Shown here: piece by piece, positions 10,303 to 24,296 of the stretch
Position numbering within the stretch: the first letter of the stretch is position 1
How the letters are laid out: each line of letters starts with the position of its first letter
Assembly (NCBI RefSeq): GCF_037076565.1
Contig: NZ_AP029028.1
Coordinates: 4,464,001 to 4,528,000 of the forward strand
Source of the DNA: Herbaspirillum sp. DW155
Lineage (GTDB): Bacteria; Pseudomonadota; Gammaproteobacteria; Burkholderiales; Burkholderiaceae_D
DNA length: 64,000 bases
Direction of reading: 5' to 3'
Notes under the pieces: generated by a model
The model's input: the letters and a program-made list of their open reading frames with translations, nothing else
What the model was told of the DNA's origin: nothing
The model's database searches: none
Position numbers and translations under genes: made by a program

Positions 10303-10922
10303 GCAAGACATGCGCTTTTCCGAAGCTCGCGGCCGTCTGTCTGGCCGGTCTGCTGGGCGGTTGCGCCACGGTCTCGCAGGATGCCGTGCCGACCAATGCC
10401 ACGGCACCGGCCTATCAGGCCAGCATCGAGATCGATGGCCGCATCTCGGTGCAGTACGAGCAGGATGACCGCCCGCAATCCCTGCACGGCAGCTTCTTCT
10501 GGAAGCAGACCGCGCAGGAGCTGAACCTGGAGATGTTCTCGCCGCTGGGCCAGACCGTGGCCACCATCAACGTCAGGCCCGGCATCGCCACGCTGGTGCA
10601 GTCCGGCCGCGCGCCGCAGGTCGCCGCCGACGTGGACGCCCTGGCCGCGCAATCGCTGGGCTGGCCGCTGCCGGTGTCGGGCATGCGCCAGTGGCTGCAG
10701 GGTAGCGGCACCGATGCGAATGGAAAACCCTTCGTGGCAAAGACTGGCGAGAACGACGCCAGCTTCACCACCCGTGATGGCTGGCGCGTCACCTATGCCA
10801 ACTGGGAGAGCGATGCCGCCAGCGGCCAGACGCGCCCCAAGCGCATCGACCTGACCCGCAGCACCACGCAGGCCGGCAAGGTATCGATCCGCATCGCCAT
10901 CGATGGATGGAAGAAGCCCTGA
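10299..10922 (+). CDS. lolB: Outer-membrane lipoprotein receptor LolB
   Basis: Accepts lipoproteins from the periplasmic carrier LolA and inserts them into the outer membrane. The 207-residue precursor has a signal peptide with lipobox LLGGC (C22 lipidated). The rest matches the LolB beta-fold in length (family about 200), with the conserved SFFWKQ and GWPLPV stretches. The start ATG overlaps the stop of the upstream TPR gene, so translation is coupled. ispE follows 64 bp later. Confidence 0.9.
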   Translation: MSKTCAFPKLAAVCLAGLLGGCATVSQDAVPTNATAPAYQASIEIDGRISVQYEQDDRPQSLHGSFFWKQTAQELNLEMFSPLGQTVATINVRPGIATLVQSGRAPQVAADVDALAAQSLGWPLPVSGMRQWLQGSGTDANGKPFVAKTGENDASFTTRDGWRVTYANWESDAASGQTRPKRIDLTRSTTQAGKVSIRIAIDGWKKP

Positions 10923-10986
10923 GAACCTGAATCCCCAGCCTTGCCTTCATGGCGCCTGCTCCTCAACTGAACAATCCGTACCAAGC

Positions 10987-11856
10987 ATGACCACCACCCT
11001 CACCGCCTGCCCGGCGCCGGCCAAGCTCAACCTGTTCCTGCACGTGACCGGCCGCCGCCCGGATGGCTATCACCTGCTGCAATCGGCCTTCCAGCTGATC
11101 GACCGCTGCGACACGCTGGACTTCCGCCTGCGTGGGGACGGGCAGATCCGCCGTACCAACGAGGTACCCGGCGTGCCCGAGGAATCGGACCTGGTGATCC
11201 GCGCCGCGCACCTGCTGCGCGCGGCCAGCGGCAATGCTCAACTCGGTGCCGACATCACGGTGCACAAGCTGCTGCCCATGGGCGGCGGGGTCGGCGGCGG
11301 CTCCTCGGATGCGGCCACCACGCTGATGGTCTTGAATCATCTATGGAAATGCGGCTACAATCGCGCCTCGCTGATGGAGATGGGCCTGCAGTTGGGGGCC
11401 GACGTTCCCTTCTTCCTGTTCGGCCGCAATGCATTCGCTGAAGGTGTCGGTGAAGAATTGTCGGCGCTGCGTACGGCAGATTGCTGGTACGTGGTGATCG
11501 AACCGGGCGTATCTGTTCCAACCTCAGTAATTTTTTCATCAAAGTTGTTGACAAGGGATACGCAACCCGTCAGAATAACGGACTTTCCTGATGCGACGAA
11601 ACAAGTTGCTTCCAGCTTCGGGAAAAACGATCTGGAAATGGTGGCAACAGCGCATTTCCCCGAAGTGGCAGCAGCAGTCGAATGGCTGGGCAAATTCGGG
11701 AGCGCAAGAATGACCGGATCTGGCGCCTGTGTGTTTTGTGCATTCGAACACGAACATCAGGCAGGCGAAGTGCTCAAGCAATTGCCTTCGCGCTGGATCG
11801 GCTGGAAAGCCAAAGCGATGCAGGAACATCCTCTCGCCCATTTAGTGCAGTCGTAA
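10987..11856 (+). CDS. ispE: 4-diphosphocytidyl-2-C-methyl-D-erythritol kinase
   Basis: GHMP-family kinase of the MEP isoprenoid pathway that phosphorylates CDP-ME. The 289-residue protein has the N-terminal [10 protein letters not shown] block with the conserved lysine, the glycine-rich ATP loop [14 protein letters not shown] (97-110) and [14 protein letters not shown] 10987 is chosen; the upstream frame runs back into lolB. Codons from about 11505 to 11700 are unusual for this genome (TTG, ACA, AGG, ATA, AGA). That stretch also contains a promoter-like sequence pointing toward tRNA-Gln and prs. The protein itself remains intact. Confidence 0.95.
   Translation: MTTTLTACPAPAKLNLFLHVTGRRPDGYHLLQSAFQLIDRCDTLDFRLRGDGQIRRTNEVPGVPEESDLVIRAAHLLRAASGNAQLGADITVHKLLPMGGGVGGGSSDAATTLMVLNHLWKCGYNRASLMEMGLQLGADVPFFLFGRNAFAEGVGEELSALRTADCWYVVIEPGVSVPTSVIFSSKLLTRDTQPVRITDFPDATKQVASSFGKNDLEMVATAHFPEVAAAVEWLGKFGSARMTGSGACVFCAFEHEHQAGEVLKQLPSRWIGWKAKAMQEHPLAHLVQS
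11548..11576 (+). promoter_or_regulatory. Candidate promoter inside ispE for tRNA-Gln/prs
   Basis: A perfect -35 TTGACA (11548-11553), a 17-bp spacer and a -10 CAGAAT (4 of 6 matches, 11571-11576) lie in the low-GC patch of ispE. Transcription would start about 345 bp before tRNA-Gln. It could supply tRNA and prs independently of the lolB operon. Prediction from sequence only. Confidence 0.45.
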
Positions 11857-11927
11857 GAAAGAATTTGTTTGACGAAGACGCAGCGCCTGATGATGAGCGC
11901 GCCGATACGGCAAACAGCAAGTTGCGT

Positions 11928-12004
11928 AGGGGAATCGCCAAGCTGGTTAAGGCACCGGATTTTGATTCCGGCATTCCAAGGTTCGAATCCTTGTTCCCCT
12001 GCCA
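11928..12004 (+). tRNA. tRNA-Gln (anticodon TTG)
   Basis: The 7-bp acceptor stem AGGGGAA/TTCCCCT, D-arm, anticodon stem CCGGA/TCCGG with loop TTTTGAT (anticodon TTG), T-arm with GGTTCGAATCC, discriminator G and encoded CCA are all present. It sits between ispE and prs, its usual place in Betaproteobacteria. A TTGACG at 11869 has only a poor -10 at the right distance, so the ispE-internal promoter may matter. Confidence 0.97.
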
Positions 12005-12133
12005 TTTAATTCGGACAGGCCTTTCGTTCAGGCCCGGGTCCAGTCAGAAAAATAAGCCGTCAATGTGAGACTGATCAGGTCAAGCGTTGTCGGCTTTTCG
12101 ACTTTTTAACGATTGCATTCCAGGGATACCCAC

Positions 12134-13084
12134 ATGGCACTTGAGAACCTGATGGTTTTTACGGGCAACGCCAACCCCGAACTGGCGCGCGGCGTCGCTG
12201 AGAAACTCGGTATCCCGCTGGGCAAGGCCAACGTTTCCAAGTTCTCCGATGGCGAAGTCATGGTCGAGATCAATGAAAACGTTCGCGGCAAGGACGTCTT
12301 CGTGCTGCAGTCCACCTGCGCACCGACCAATGACAACCTGATGGAAATCATGATCATGGTCGATGCCTTGAAGCGCGCATCGGCCGGTCGCATCACCGCC
12401 GCCATCCCCTACTACGGCTATGCCCGCCAGGATCGCCGCCCGCGTTCGGCACGGGTGGCCATCTCGGCCAAGGTCGTGGCCAACATGCTGCAGGAAGCCG
12501 GCGTCGAGCGCGTCCTGATCATGGATCTGCACGCAGACCAGATCCAGGGCTTCTTCGATATCCCGGTGGACAACATCTACGCTTCACCCATCCTCTTGGG
12601 CGATCTGGTCAACAAGAACTACGAAGACCTGCTGGTGGTCTCGCCCGACGTGGGTGGCGTGGTGCGCGCACGTGCGCTGGCCAAGCGCCTGAACTGCGAC
12701 CTGGCCATCATCGACAAGCGCCGTCCGAAGGCCAACGTCTCCGAGGTGATGAACATCATCGGTGAAGTCGAAGGCCGCAACTGCGTCATCATGGACGACA
12801 TGGTGGACACCGCCGGCACCCTGACCAAGGCGGCTGAAGTGCTCAAGGAACGCGGCGCCAAGAAGGTCGTGGCCTACTGTACGCACCCGGTGCTGTCGGG
12901 TCCGGCCATCGAGCGCATCGCCAATTCGCCGCTGGACGAACTGGTGGTCACTGACACCATTCCGCTCTCGCCCGCTGCACGCGGCTGCCCGAAGGTGCGT
13001 CAGCTGACCTGCGCCGACCTGCTGGCCGAGACCTTCAAGCGCATCACCAAGGGTGACTCGGTGATGTCGCTGTTTGCTGAATAA
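12134..13084 (+). CDS. prs: Ribose-phosphate pyrophosphokinase (PRPP synthetase)
   Basis: Makes PRPP from ribose-5-phosphate and ATP for purine, pyrimidine, histidine, tryptophan and NAD synthesis. The 316-residue protein is the usual class I length. It carries the metal/ATP site [17 protein letters not shown] and the PRPP-binding loop [15 protein letters not shown] 12134 has an AGGGA ribosome site about 8 bp upstream; an earlier in-frame TTG adds seven unsupported residues. It lies downstream of tRNA-Gln and is followed by an intrinsic terminator and then rplY. Confidence 0.97.
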   Translation: MALENLMVFTGNANPELARGVAEKLGIPLGKANVSKFSDGEVMVEINENVRGKDVFVLQSTCAPTNDNLMEIMIMVDALKRASAGRITAAIPYYGYARQDRRPRSARVAISAKVVANMLQEAGVERVLIMDLHADQIQGFFDIPVDNIYASPILLGDLVNKNYEDLLVVSPDVGGVVRARALAKRLNCDLAIIDKRRPKANVSEVMNIIGEVEGRNCVIMDDMVDTAGTLTKAAEVLKERGAKKVVAYCTHPVLSGPAIERIANSPLDELVVTDTIPLSPAARGCPKVRQLTCADLLAETFKRITKGDSVMSLFAE

Positions 13085-13096
13085 GATTTGCATTCG

Positions 13097-13128
13097 CCTC
13101 GCTGCGGTTTTCCGTGGCGAGGTTTTTT
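13097..13128 (+). terminator. Intrinsic terminator after prs
   Basis: The stem CCTCGC/GCGAGG is extended by partly wobble-paired TGCGG/CCGTG, with a TTTT loop and then six Ts. It separates prs from rplY. Confidence 0.8.
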
Positions 13129-13220
13129 CGTATTCCCTGGTCGCGGGGAATATTTACCACACGGGGCAACCGTCGCTTCATTGATGCAACGACGAGCCCC
13201 GCCAACTTTGGAGTTATCAA

Positions 13221-13829
13221 ATGAAAGTGATCGCCTTTCCGCGTAATGAACAGGGCACCGGAGCGAGCCGCCGCCTGCGTCGCGCGGGTCAAACCCCGGG
13301 TATCGTCTACGGTGGCACCGCTGCCCCGACCAACATCGCTGTTGACCACAACGCGCTGTATCATGCCCTGAAGAAGGAAACCTTCCACTCGTCCATCCTG
13401 GACCTGGAAATCGAAGGCAAGGTCGAGCAAGTGCTGCTGCGTGACTTCCAAGTCCACGCTTACAAGCAACTGGTCCTGCACGTTGACTTCCAGCGCGTGG
13501 ACGCTTCCCAGAAGCTGCACACCAAGGTGCCCCTGCACTTCGTGAACGCTGAAATCTCGCCGGCCGTCAAGCTGCACGGCGGCATCATCAGCCACGTCGC
13601 TGCTGAACTGGACGTGACCTGCCTGCCGAAGAACCTGCCCGAGTTCATCGAAGTCGACCTGTCCAAGCTGGACGTCGGCCAGTCGATCCACCTGGGCGAC
13701 CTGAAGCTGCCCAACGGCGTGACCGCCGTGACCCAGGAAAACCTGACCATCGCCACCGCCACCGTGCCGGCTGGTCAAGTGGCCGCTGAAGGTGAAGCTG
13801 CTGCAGGCGGCGCTGAAGAAGCCAAGTAA
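13221..13829 (+). CDS. rplY: 50S ribosomal protein L25 / general stress protein Ctc
   Basis: Binds 5S rRNA. The 202-residue protein is the long Ctc-type form, with an N-terminal L25 domain (1-95, starting [19 protein letters not shown]) and a C-terminal TL5/Ctc domain, ending in an Ala/Glu-rich tail. A good ribosome site (GGAG) precedes ATG 13221. It follows prs, as in most Betaproteobacteria. The pth gene that often comes next is absent here; an M61 peptidase gene converges instead. Confidence 0.95.
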   Translation: MKVIAFPRNEQGTGASRRLRRAGQTPGIVYGGTAAPTNIAVDHNALYHALKKETFHSSILDLEIEGKVEQVLLRDFQVHAYKQLVLHVDFQRVDASQKLHTKVPLHFVNAEISPAVKLHGGIISHVAAELDVTCLPKNLPEFIEVDLSKLDVGQSIHLGDLKLPNGVTAVTQENLTIATATVPAGQVAAEGEAAAGGAEEAK

Positions 13830-13849
13830 TCCGCTTTTTCCGCTGCAAG

Positions 13850-13883
13850 AAAAAACCGCCAATTTGCGTTGGCGGTTTTTTTT
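13850..13883. terminator. Bidirectional terminator between rplY and the M61 peptidase
   Basis: The 12-bp arms AAAAACCGCCAA/TTGGCGGTTTTT (loop TTTGCG) have an A-run on the left and eight Ts on the right. It can therefore end rplY (plus) and the convergent peptidase transcript (minus). Confidence 0.85.
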
Positions 13884-13920
13884 CGTCTGGCGTTATGGCG
13901 CCGGGCGTCGACGCATCACA

Positions 13921-15720
13921 TCAGCGGCCCTTCAGCGTGAGCCACGCCAGACGCTGGCGTACCACTGCCACCGGTTTGCCCATGGCCCTGAGGCTGACCT
14001 GCGGGGCGCTATCGGCCTTGAGCCTGAGGCTGAACTCCATCAGCTCGTCACGACGAAAAGCGTGGATACGCACGGTGTCATTGAGACGATAGCGCGCCAG
14101 CAAACCGTCCGGCCCCGAGGCCGGCACGCGCAGGCCGTCGATGGCGACCAGCCTGTCACCGGCCGACAATCCCGCCTGCATCGCCGGACCGCCTTCATAC
14201 ACGGCCGCCAGCTTGGCATCGCCGCCCTCCTTGCCGATGCGCGCACCGAGCCAGGGCTTGGCATCTGCAGGCAGGCTGGCATCGTAGACGACACCGAAGG
14301 CCGGCAACAAATCTTCCAGCGGCACATCCTCGGTGCCAAGGATATGGCGGTCATAAAAGCGCTTCAGGTCGGCGCCGCTCAACTCTTCCATCACGGCCAG
14401 GATCTCGTCTTCGGCTACGCCCTGCTGCCTGCCGCTGTAGAAGTCGCGCCCGTAGCGCGTCCACAGGCCGCGCATCACGTCATCCAGCGAGCGGCGGCCA
14501 CGGGTCTGGGTGCGGATGCTCAGGTCCAGTCCCAGTGCCACCAGCGAACCCTTGGTGTAGTAGCTGACGATGGCATTGCTGGCGTTTTCATCCTGGCGGT
14601 AATACTTGACCCAGGCATCGAAGCTGGACTCCGCCACGCTCTGCTTCTTGCGACCGCTGCCGCGCAGCACGCCGGTGATGGTCTTGCCGACCAGCTTGAG
14701 GTAATTGTCGGTATCGATGACGCCGGTACGTACCAGGAACAAATCGTCGTAATAGCTGGTGAAGCCCTCGAAGAGCCACAGCAGCGAGGTGTAATTTTCC
14801 TGGCGCAGATCGTAGGGTGCGAATACCGCCGGCTTGATGCGCTTGACGTTCCAGGTATGGAAATACTCATGGCTGCACAAGCCCAGGTAGGTGCGGTAGC
14901 CATCGGTCTGCTCCGGCTTGCCCTTGACCGGCAGGTCGGCGCGCGAGCAGATCAGCGCGGTCGATGCGCGATGTTCAAGACCGCCATAGCCATCGCCCAC
15001 GGCCAGCGTCATGAAGACGTAGCGATCCATCGGTGCGCGCTTGCTGCGCGGCTCGAAGAAGGCGATCTGCGCCTCACAGATCTTCTTGAGATCGTCGCAC
15101 AGGCGCGCCAGGTCGAGATTAGGCACACGACCGGTGACGACCACATCATGTGGCACGCCATGCGCCTGGAAAGTGGCGAGGGCGAAATCGCCGATCTCCA
15201 CCGGATGATCGATCAGCTCATCATAGTTCTGTGCCACATAGGTGCCGAAGCCATAGCGCCTGGCCTTGAGTTCGGGCAACGCCGTGGCCACGCGCCAGCG
15301 CTTGAAATCCTCCCCTTCCGGACGGACGATCTCCACCACGTGCTCGCCTTCTTCAAAGCCATGCGCCGCCAGGAAGACACTGGTGCCATTGAAGAAGCCG
15401 TGGGTGCGATCCAGATGCGCGGTACGCACCGAGAGATCCCAGGCATACACCTGATAGTGCAGCGTGAGCGCGCCCTTGCAGGGAGCGGCTTGCCAGGTGT
15501 GCTTGTCGCGCTTCCTGACGACCACCTTGCGGCCATTGGATTGGCCGCGCAGCTGGACGATGTTCTTGCCGAATTCGCGGATCATGTAGCTGCCCGGAAT
15601 CCAGGCCGGCAGCGAGAAGACCTGGCCATCGGCGGCCGGGGCATCGACGGTGACGCTGACGTCGTAGAGGTGGGAAGCTGGATCGAGGGAAGTGATGCGG
15701 TAGCGGATCGGGGTTGCCAT
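13921..15720 (-). CDS. M61 family metallopeptidase (glycyl aminopeptidase-like) with PDZ domain
   Basis: A predicted zinc aminopeptidase of 599 residues. The zinc motif HEYFH is at 284-288 in SHEYFHTWNVKR, the substrate-site GGLEHR is at 246-251, and a downstream glutamate in LFEGFTSYY (about 317) is a likely third ligand. A PDZ domain (about 490-570) ends the protein, the normal M61 layout. No signal peptide is evident, so it is probably cytoplasmic. ATG 15720 (MATPIRYRIT) is preferred over a 23-codon extension. The M61 prototype prefers N-terminal Gly/Ala; substrates here are unknown. It stands alone between two terminators. Confidence 0.85.
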   Translation of the reverse strand: MATPIRYRITSLDPASHLYDVSVTVDAPAADGQVFSLPAWIPGSYMIREFGKNIVQLRGQSNGRKVVVRKRDKHTWQAAPCKGALTLHYQVYAWDLSVRTAHLDRTHGFFNGTSVFLAAHGFEEGEHVVEIVRPEGEDFKRWRVATALPELKARRYGFGTYVAQNYDELIDHPVEIGDFALATFQAHGVPHDVVVTGRVPNLDLARLCDDLKKICEAQIAFFEPRSKRAPMDRYVFMTLAVGDGYGGLEHRASTALICSRADLPVKGKPEQTDGYRTYLGLCSHEYFHTWNVKRIKPAVFAPYDLRQENYTSLLWLFEGFTSYYDDLFLVRTGVIDTDNYLKLVGKTITGVLRGSGRKKQSVAESSFDAWVKYYRQDENASNAIVSYYTKGSLVALGLDLSIRTQTRGRRSLDDVMRGLWTRYGRDFYSGRQQGVAEDEILAVMEELSGADLKRFYDRHILGTEDVPLEDLLPAFGVVYDASLPADAKPWLGARIGKEGGDAKLAAVYEGGPAMQAGLSAGDRLVAIDGLRVPASGPDGLLARYRLNDTVRIHAFRRDELMEFSLRLKADSAPQVSLRAMGKPVAVVRQRLAWLTLKGR

Positions 15721-15808
15721 TGCAATGTGCGGTAGGGATGGTGCCGGCCAGCGGCGATGGGCCATTTTACACGCGCTGCCGCGCAACATGGGGCGCGGGC
15801 CACGGACG

Positions 15809-15840
15809 AAAAAAAACCGGACCGGCTTGCGCCGGCCCGG
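15809..15840 (-). terminator. Intrinsic terminator of the gltBD operon
   Basis: Read on the minus strand: a 10-bp stem CCGGGCCGGC/GCCGGTCCGG (one G-T pair) around a GCAA loop, then eight Ts. It lies about 75 bp past the gltD stop. Confidence 0.85.
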
Positions 15841-15916
15841 GGTCCAGGGTCACACGAACTGCAAACTAACTTTTTAAATCATATAAATCATTTACAGACG
15901 GCTGGAAGCGCGCCGA

Positions 15917-17380
15917 TCAGCGCGGCAGCAGTGAAGAACCCATCAGGAACTCATCCACCGCACGTGCGCACTGGCGGCCTTCGCGGATCGCCCACACCAC
16001 CAGCGACTGGCCACGGCGCATGTCGCCGGCGGCGAAGACCTTCTCCACCGAGGTCTTGTAGCAGCCTTCGCCATCGGTGGTGGCCTTGGCGTTGCCGCGC
16101 GCATCCTTCTCGACGCCGAAGGCATCGAGCACCTGCTGCACCGGCGAGACGAAGCCCATGGCCAGCAGCACCAGGTCGGCCTTGATTTCGAATTCCGAAT
16201 CGGGCACTTCGACCATCTTGCCGTCCTTGAACTCGACGCGTGCGGCGATGAGCTTCTCGACCTTGCCGCCCTTGCCTTCCAGACGCTTGGTGGTGACCGC
16301 GAAGTCACGCTGGCAACCTTCCTCGTGCGAGGAAGAAGTGCGCAGCTTGATCGGCCAGTAGGGCCAGACCAGCGGCTTGTTTTCGGACTCGGGCGGCTGC
16401 GGCATCAGTTCAAACTGGGTCACCGAAGCGGCACCGTGACGATTGGAAGTACCCACGCAGTCCGAACCGGTGTCGCCACCGCCGATGACGACCACGTTCT
16501 TGCCGGTGGCCATGATCTGGTTCTTGAGCTTGTCGCCGGCATTGACCTTGTTCTGCAGCGGCAGGAAATCCATGGCGAAATGCACGCCCTTCAGTTCGCG
16601 GCCCGGCACCGGCAGGTCACGCGGGGACTCGGCGCCACCGGCGATGATCACCGCATCGAATTCCTTCTTCAGTTCTTCGGGGGTGACGGTTTCCTTGGAC
16701 CAGTTGTTGACGGTCTCGGGGAAATCCTTGCCGACGAAGACACCGGTGCGGAAGCTCACGCCTTCGGCCTTCATCTGTTCCACGCGCAGGTCGATGTGCG
16801 ACTTTTCCATCTTGAAGTCAGGGATGCCATAACGCAGCAGGCCGCCGACGCGATCATTCTTTTCGAACACGGTCACGTCGTGACCGGCGCGCGCCAGCTG
16901 CTGGGCTGCGGCCAGGCCGGCAGGACCGGAACCGACCACGGCGACCTTCTTGCCGGTCTTCACCGAAGCCGGTTGCGGCACCACCCAGCCGTTTTCCCAG
17001 CCCTTGTCGATGATGAAGTGCTCGATCGACTTGATGCCCACGGCGTCGTTGTTGATGCCCAGGGTGCAGGCGGCTTCGCACGGTGCCGGGCAGATGCGGC
17101 CGGTGAACTCGGGGAAGTTGTTGGTCTGGTGCAGGGTATCCAGGGCTTCCTTGTAGTTGCCGCGATACACCAGGTCATTCCAGTCGGGAATGATGTTGTT
17201 GACCGGGCAGCCGTTGTTGCAGAAGGGGATGCCGCAGTCCATGCAACGCGCGCCCTGGATCTTGGCGTCGGCGTCGCTCAAGTGCAGGACGAACTCCTTG
17301 TAATGCTTGGTACGCGCGGCAGGCGCCTCGCTGGCCTCTTTCAGGCGCTGGTACTCCATGAAACCGGTTGCTTTTCCCAT
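15917..17380 (-). CDS. gltD: Glutamate synthase (NADPH) small subunit
   Basis: Beta subunit of GOGAT. It takes electrons from NADPH through FAD and 4Fe-4S clusters to the large subunit for glutamate synthesis from glutamine and 2-oxoglutarate. The 487 residues include the N-terminal cysteine cluster C46-C49-C54-C58 ([13 protein letters not shown]), the FAD motif [10 protein letters not shown] and the NADPH motif [18 protein letters not shown] gives a strong ribosome site before ATG 17380. gltB lies 106 bp upstream in the same operon. Confidence 0.96.
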   Translation of the reverse strand: MGKATGFMEYQRLKEASEAPAARTKHYKEFVLHLSDADAKIQGARCMDCGIPFCNNGCPVNNIIPDWNDLVYRGNYKEALDTLHQTNNFPEFTGRICPAPCEAACTLGINNDAVGIKSIEHFIIDKGWENGWVVPQPASVKTGKKVAVVGSGPAGLAAAQQLARAGHDVTVFEKNDRVGGLLRYGIPDFKMEKSHIDLRVEQMKAEGVSFRTGVFVGKDFPETVNNWSKETVTPEELKKEFDAVIIAGGAESPRDLPVPGRELKGVHFAMDFLPLQNKVNAGDKLKNQIMATGKNVVVIGGGDTGSDCVGTSNRHGAASVTQFELMPQPPESENKPLVWPYWPIKLRTSSSHEEGCQRDFAVTTKRLEGKGGKVEKLIAARVEFKDGKMVEVPDSEFEIKADLVLLAMGFVSPVQQVLDAFGVEKDARGNAKATTDGEGCYKTSVEKVFAAGDMRRGQSLVVWAIREGRQCARAVDEFLMGSSLLPR

Positions 17381-17486
17381 TTTCCTCTCACATTCTCGCT
17401 AAGGATGCGGCGGGCTGCGCTCTCACTCTGGGTGGCGCCACGCCCGCCGGCGTGCTTGATTGATTAGTCCGATCACTGCCTGAAGA

Positions 17487-22163
<4,677 letters not shown>

Positions 22164-22198
22164 AACGGTACTCCACCACATTGACAGTAAGGATTTGA

Positions 22199-22227
22199 AG
22201 AATAGTGCACTGCACCCAATAGTTCAA
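22199..22227 (-). promoter_or_regulatory. gltB promoter with palindrome GTGCACTGCAC in the spacer
   Basis: On the minus strand, TTGAAC (22222-22227), a 17-bp spacer and TATTCT (22199-22204) each match the consensus at 4 of 6. The spacer contains the 11-bp palindrome GTGCAGTGCAC (plus strand 22205-22215). This is a likely operator for a nitrogen or amino-acid regulator of unknown identity. It lies about 35-65 bp upstream of the gltB ATG. Confidence 0.45.
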
Positions 22228-22285
22228 TAAAAATAATTAGGGTCTGAGTCCAATTTAAATCCCCAAGATTTTCAGGATTTTTTAA

Positions 22286-22297
22286 TTGGGGACAGAG
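22286..22297 (+). repeat. Left inverted end beside the RAYT gene
   Basis: TTGGGGACAGAG. An inverted match, CTCCGTCCCCAA, lies at 23127-23138 on the other side of the transposase gene. TCCCCAA at 22260-22266 can also pair with this element as a local 7-bp stem-loop, and a GGGTCTGAGTCC stretch lies at 22240-22251. Confidence 0.6.
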
Positions 22298-22348
22298 CAA
22301 TGCACCGCGGATTCAAGTCATTGATTACAAAGACTTATTTTTGAAACC

Positions 22349-23080
22349 CTACGATTCTTGCCGTGCGGCTACGTCTTCCGCCTCGGCCGCCGTGCGGACG
22401 GCAGCCGGGCGGCCGCGCTTGGCCGGACTGACGCGCCGGTGGGTCTGGCGTTCCAGCCCCTGCTTGAAACCTTCCGAACCCAGCGCCCAACCCTTGAGCG
22501 TGGCATCGGTGATGCGCTCCACTTCGGCGCGCGCCAGTCCCTCTTCGGTGAGCTGGCGATAGGCGATCTCGCGATCAAAGGGAGTGTTGCCAATCGACCA
22601 ATATTGAGGATGGTCAGTGATCAGGCCATCCTGCTTGGCGCCGATGTGATGCATGTAGCTGGACCAGGGGTAATCCCCCGGGCTGACTGTCAGGCCGTTG
22701 CGCACGGGGTTCAGCTCGATGTAGCGGCAGATGGCCAGCAGGTAGAGTTCGGCGTCGATGACGGTGGCGCGGTAGCGCCCCTGCCACAGCGTGCCGCTGC
22801 GTCCATGCTTCTGGTTGAAATACGGGACGTAGTGGCGCCCTACCCACTGCATCATCCGTGCCAGGCCCTGGTCATCGGACGGCGTGGCCAGCAGGTGCAG
22901 GTGATCCGGCATGAGCACGTAGGCGTGCACGGCCACCTTGAATTGCCTTGCGGCATCCTTGAGCCAGCCCAGGAAGGCCAGGTGGTCATCGGCATCGCGG
23001 AAGATGACCAGGCCATCATGGCCGCGCTGGATGATGTGGTGCGGCTGGTGCGGAACGACGAGTCGGGGAAGGCGGGCCAT
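22349..23080 (-). CDS. REP-associated tyrosine transposase (RAYT, Y1_Tnp/HUH superfamily)
   Basis: A 243-residue single-strand transposase-like protein of the TnpA_REP group. The HUH-type metal motif is H60-L-H62 in MPDHLHLL. The nucleophile candidate Y84 (or Y87) lies in the conserved helix GRHYVPYFNQKHG, followed by GTLWQGRYR. ATG 23080 (MARLPRLV) is chosen; 31 upstream codons are non-conserved. The C-terminal tail after about residue 190 is Arg/Lys-rich. Inverted TTGGGGAC-type sequences flank the gene. RAYTs are usually domesticated single-copy genes that mobilise REP palindromes rather than themselves. The gene lies between gltB and terC. Confidence 0.88.
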   Translation of the reverse strand: MARLPRLVVPHQPHHIIQRGHDGLVIFRDADDHLAFLGWLKDAARQFKVAVHAYVLMPDHLHLLATPSDDQGLARMMQWVGRHYVPYFNQKHGRSGTLWQGRYRATVIDAELYLLAICRYIELNPVRNGLTVSPGDYPWSSYMHHIGAKQDGLITDHPQYWSIGNTPFDREIAYRQLTEEGLARAEVERITDATLKGWALGSEGFKQGLERQTHRRVSPAKRGRPAAVRTAAEAEDVAARQES

Positions 23081-23126
23081 GGCAGACACTGCAAACCTGA
23101 AGAATGGGAGCGGACATTCTAATGCA

Positions 23127-23138
23127 CTCCGTCCCCAA
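23127..23138 (-). repeat. Right inverted end beside the RAYT gene
   Basis: On the minus strand this reads TTGGGGACGGAG, matching the left end TTGGGGACAGAG at 11 of 12 positions. It is followed on that strand by GTGCATTAG, comparable to CAATGCAC on the left. Confidence 0.6.
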
Positions 23139-23191
23139 TAAACATGCGATGCCCAATTTGCATGGAATCGCAAGAAACTTCACCTGTGCAT

Positions 23192-23222
23192 AAAAAAACC
23201 GGCCAGATTGCTCCGACCGGTC
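23192..23222 (-). terminator. Intrinsic terminator of terC
   Basis: Minus strand: stem GACCGGT(C)/GGCCGGT with one wobble pair, then seven Ts. It lies about 30 bp past the terC stop. Confidence 0.75.
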
Positions 23223-23253
23223 AAGCCCCACGGTGAATTCTTCACAGGTGCCG

Positions 23254-24228
23254 TCAGGCGGCGTTTTCCTTGGCCTTGTCCTTGCTCAGCACCAGGCTGG
23301 CGATGATGGAAACCAGCAGGATGCTGCCCACGATGGACAACGACACCAGCACCGGCACGTGGAACCAGTAGGAGGCCAGCATCTTGCCGCCCACGAACAG
23401 CAGCACCAGGGCCAGGCCATACTTGAGCAGGTGGAAGCGCTCTGCCGAATCGGCCAGCAGGAAGTACAGCGCACGCAGACCCATGATGGCGAACATGTTC
23501 GAGGTGAAGACGATGAACGGATCCTTGGTGATGGCGAAGATGGCCGGGATGCTGTCCACCGCGAAGATCACGTCGGAAATCTCGATCAGCAGCAGCACCA
23601 GCATCAGCGGGGTGAAATAGCGCACGCCATTGATGCGGGTGGTGAAGTTTTCGCCGTCGTAGTCGTTGCTGATCTTCATATGGCCGCGCAGCCAGCGCAG
23701 CAGCGGGTTGTCGCTCAGGTCGGCTTCCTTGTCGGCAAAGATCAGCATCTTCACGCCGGTGAACACCAGGAAGGCGCCGAACACATACAGAATCCAGCTG
23801 AACTGCGCGATCATCCAGGCGCCCAGCAGGATCATCACGGCGCGCATGACAATGGCACCGATCACACCGTACAGCAGCACCCGGCGCTGCATTTCAGCCG
23901 GCACGGCGAAATAGCTGAAGATCATCAGGAACACGAAGATGTTGTCCACCGACAGCGCCTTCTCGATCAGGTAGCCGGAGAGGAACTCGGCGCCCTTCTG
24001 GTTGGCGAACTCGCGGCCGACGTTGGCATCGAGGTACCACCACATCAGGCCGGCAAAGAGGAAGGCCAGCGACACCCACACCACCGACCAGGCCAGTGCC
24101 TCCCTGGGCGACACCCGGTGGGCATTGCGTCCGCCCAGGGCGAACATGTCCACCGCCAGCATACCCAGCACGAATACGATGAAGCCACCCCACATGGGCA
24201 GGCTTGCGAAACTCTCTACACCGTTCAC
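23254..24228 (-). CDS. TerC/Alx family integral membrane protein
   Basis: A 324-residue polytopic membrane protein (about nine predicted spans). It has the TerC family acidic motifs in membrane segments, SVDNIFVFLMIF near residue 90 and EISDVIFAVDSIPA near residue 215. Relatives include E. coli Alx (linked to alkaline pH and manganese) and TerC of tellurite resistance. The family is thought to move metal ions, probably Mn2+. The small zinc-ribbon gene lies 68 bp upstream and is probably cotranscribed. No yybP-ykoY manganese riboswitch is visible in the short spacer. No other ter genes are present, so general metal homeostasis is more likely than tellurite resistance. Confidence 0.88.
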   Translation of the reverse strand: MNGVESFASLPMWGGFIVFVLGMLAVDMFALGGRNAHRVSPREALAWSVVWVSLAFLFAGLMWWYLDANVGREFANQKGAEFLSGYLIEKALSVDNIFVFLMIFSYFAVPAEMQRRVLLYGVIGAIVMRAVMILLGAWMIAQFSWILYVFGAFLVFTGVKMLIFADKEADLSDNPLLRWLRGHMKISNDYDGENFTTRINGVRYFTPLMLVLLLIEISDVIFAVDSIPAIFAITKDPFIVFTSNMFAIMGLRALYFLLADSAERFHLLKYGLALVLLFVGGKMLASYWFHVPVLVSLSIVGSILLVSIIASLVLSKDKAKENAA

Positions 24229-24296
24229 GTCAGACCTCTCTCTTCTTGTTCATCCGCCGGCGGCGGGATCGGTTTTTCGTATTTTGGAAAAAATCT

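Noticed and set aside
24229..24296. Manganese (yybP-ykoY) riboswitch before terC
   Set aside because: The spacer is only 68 bp and lacks the conserved paired loops.
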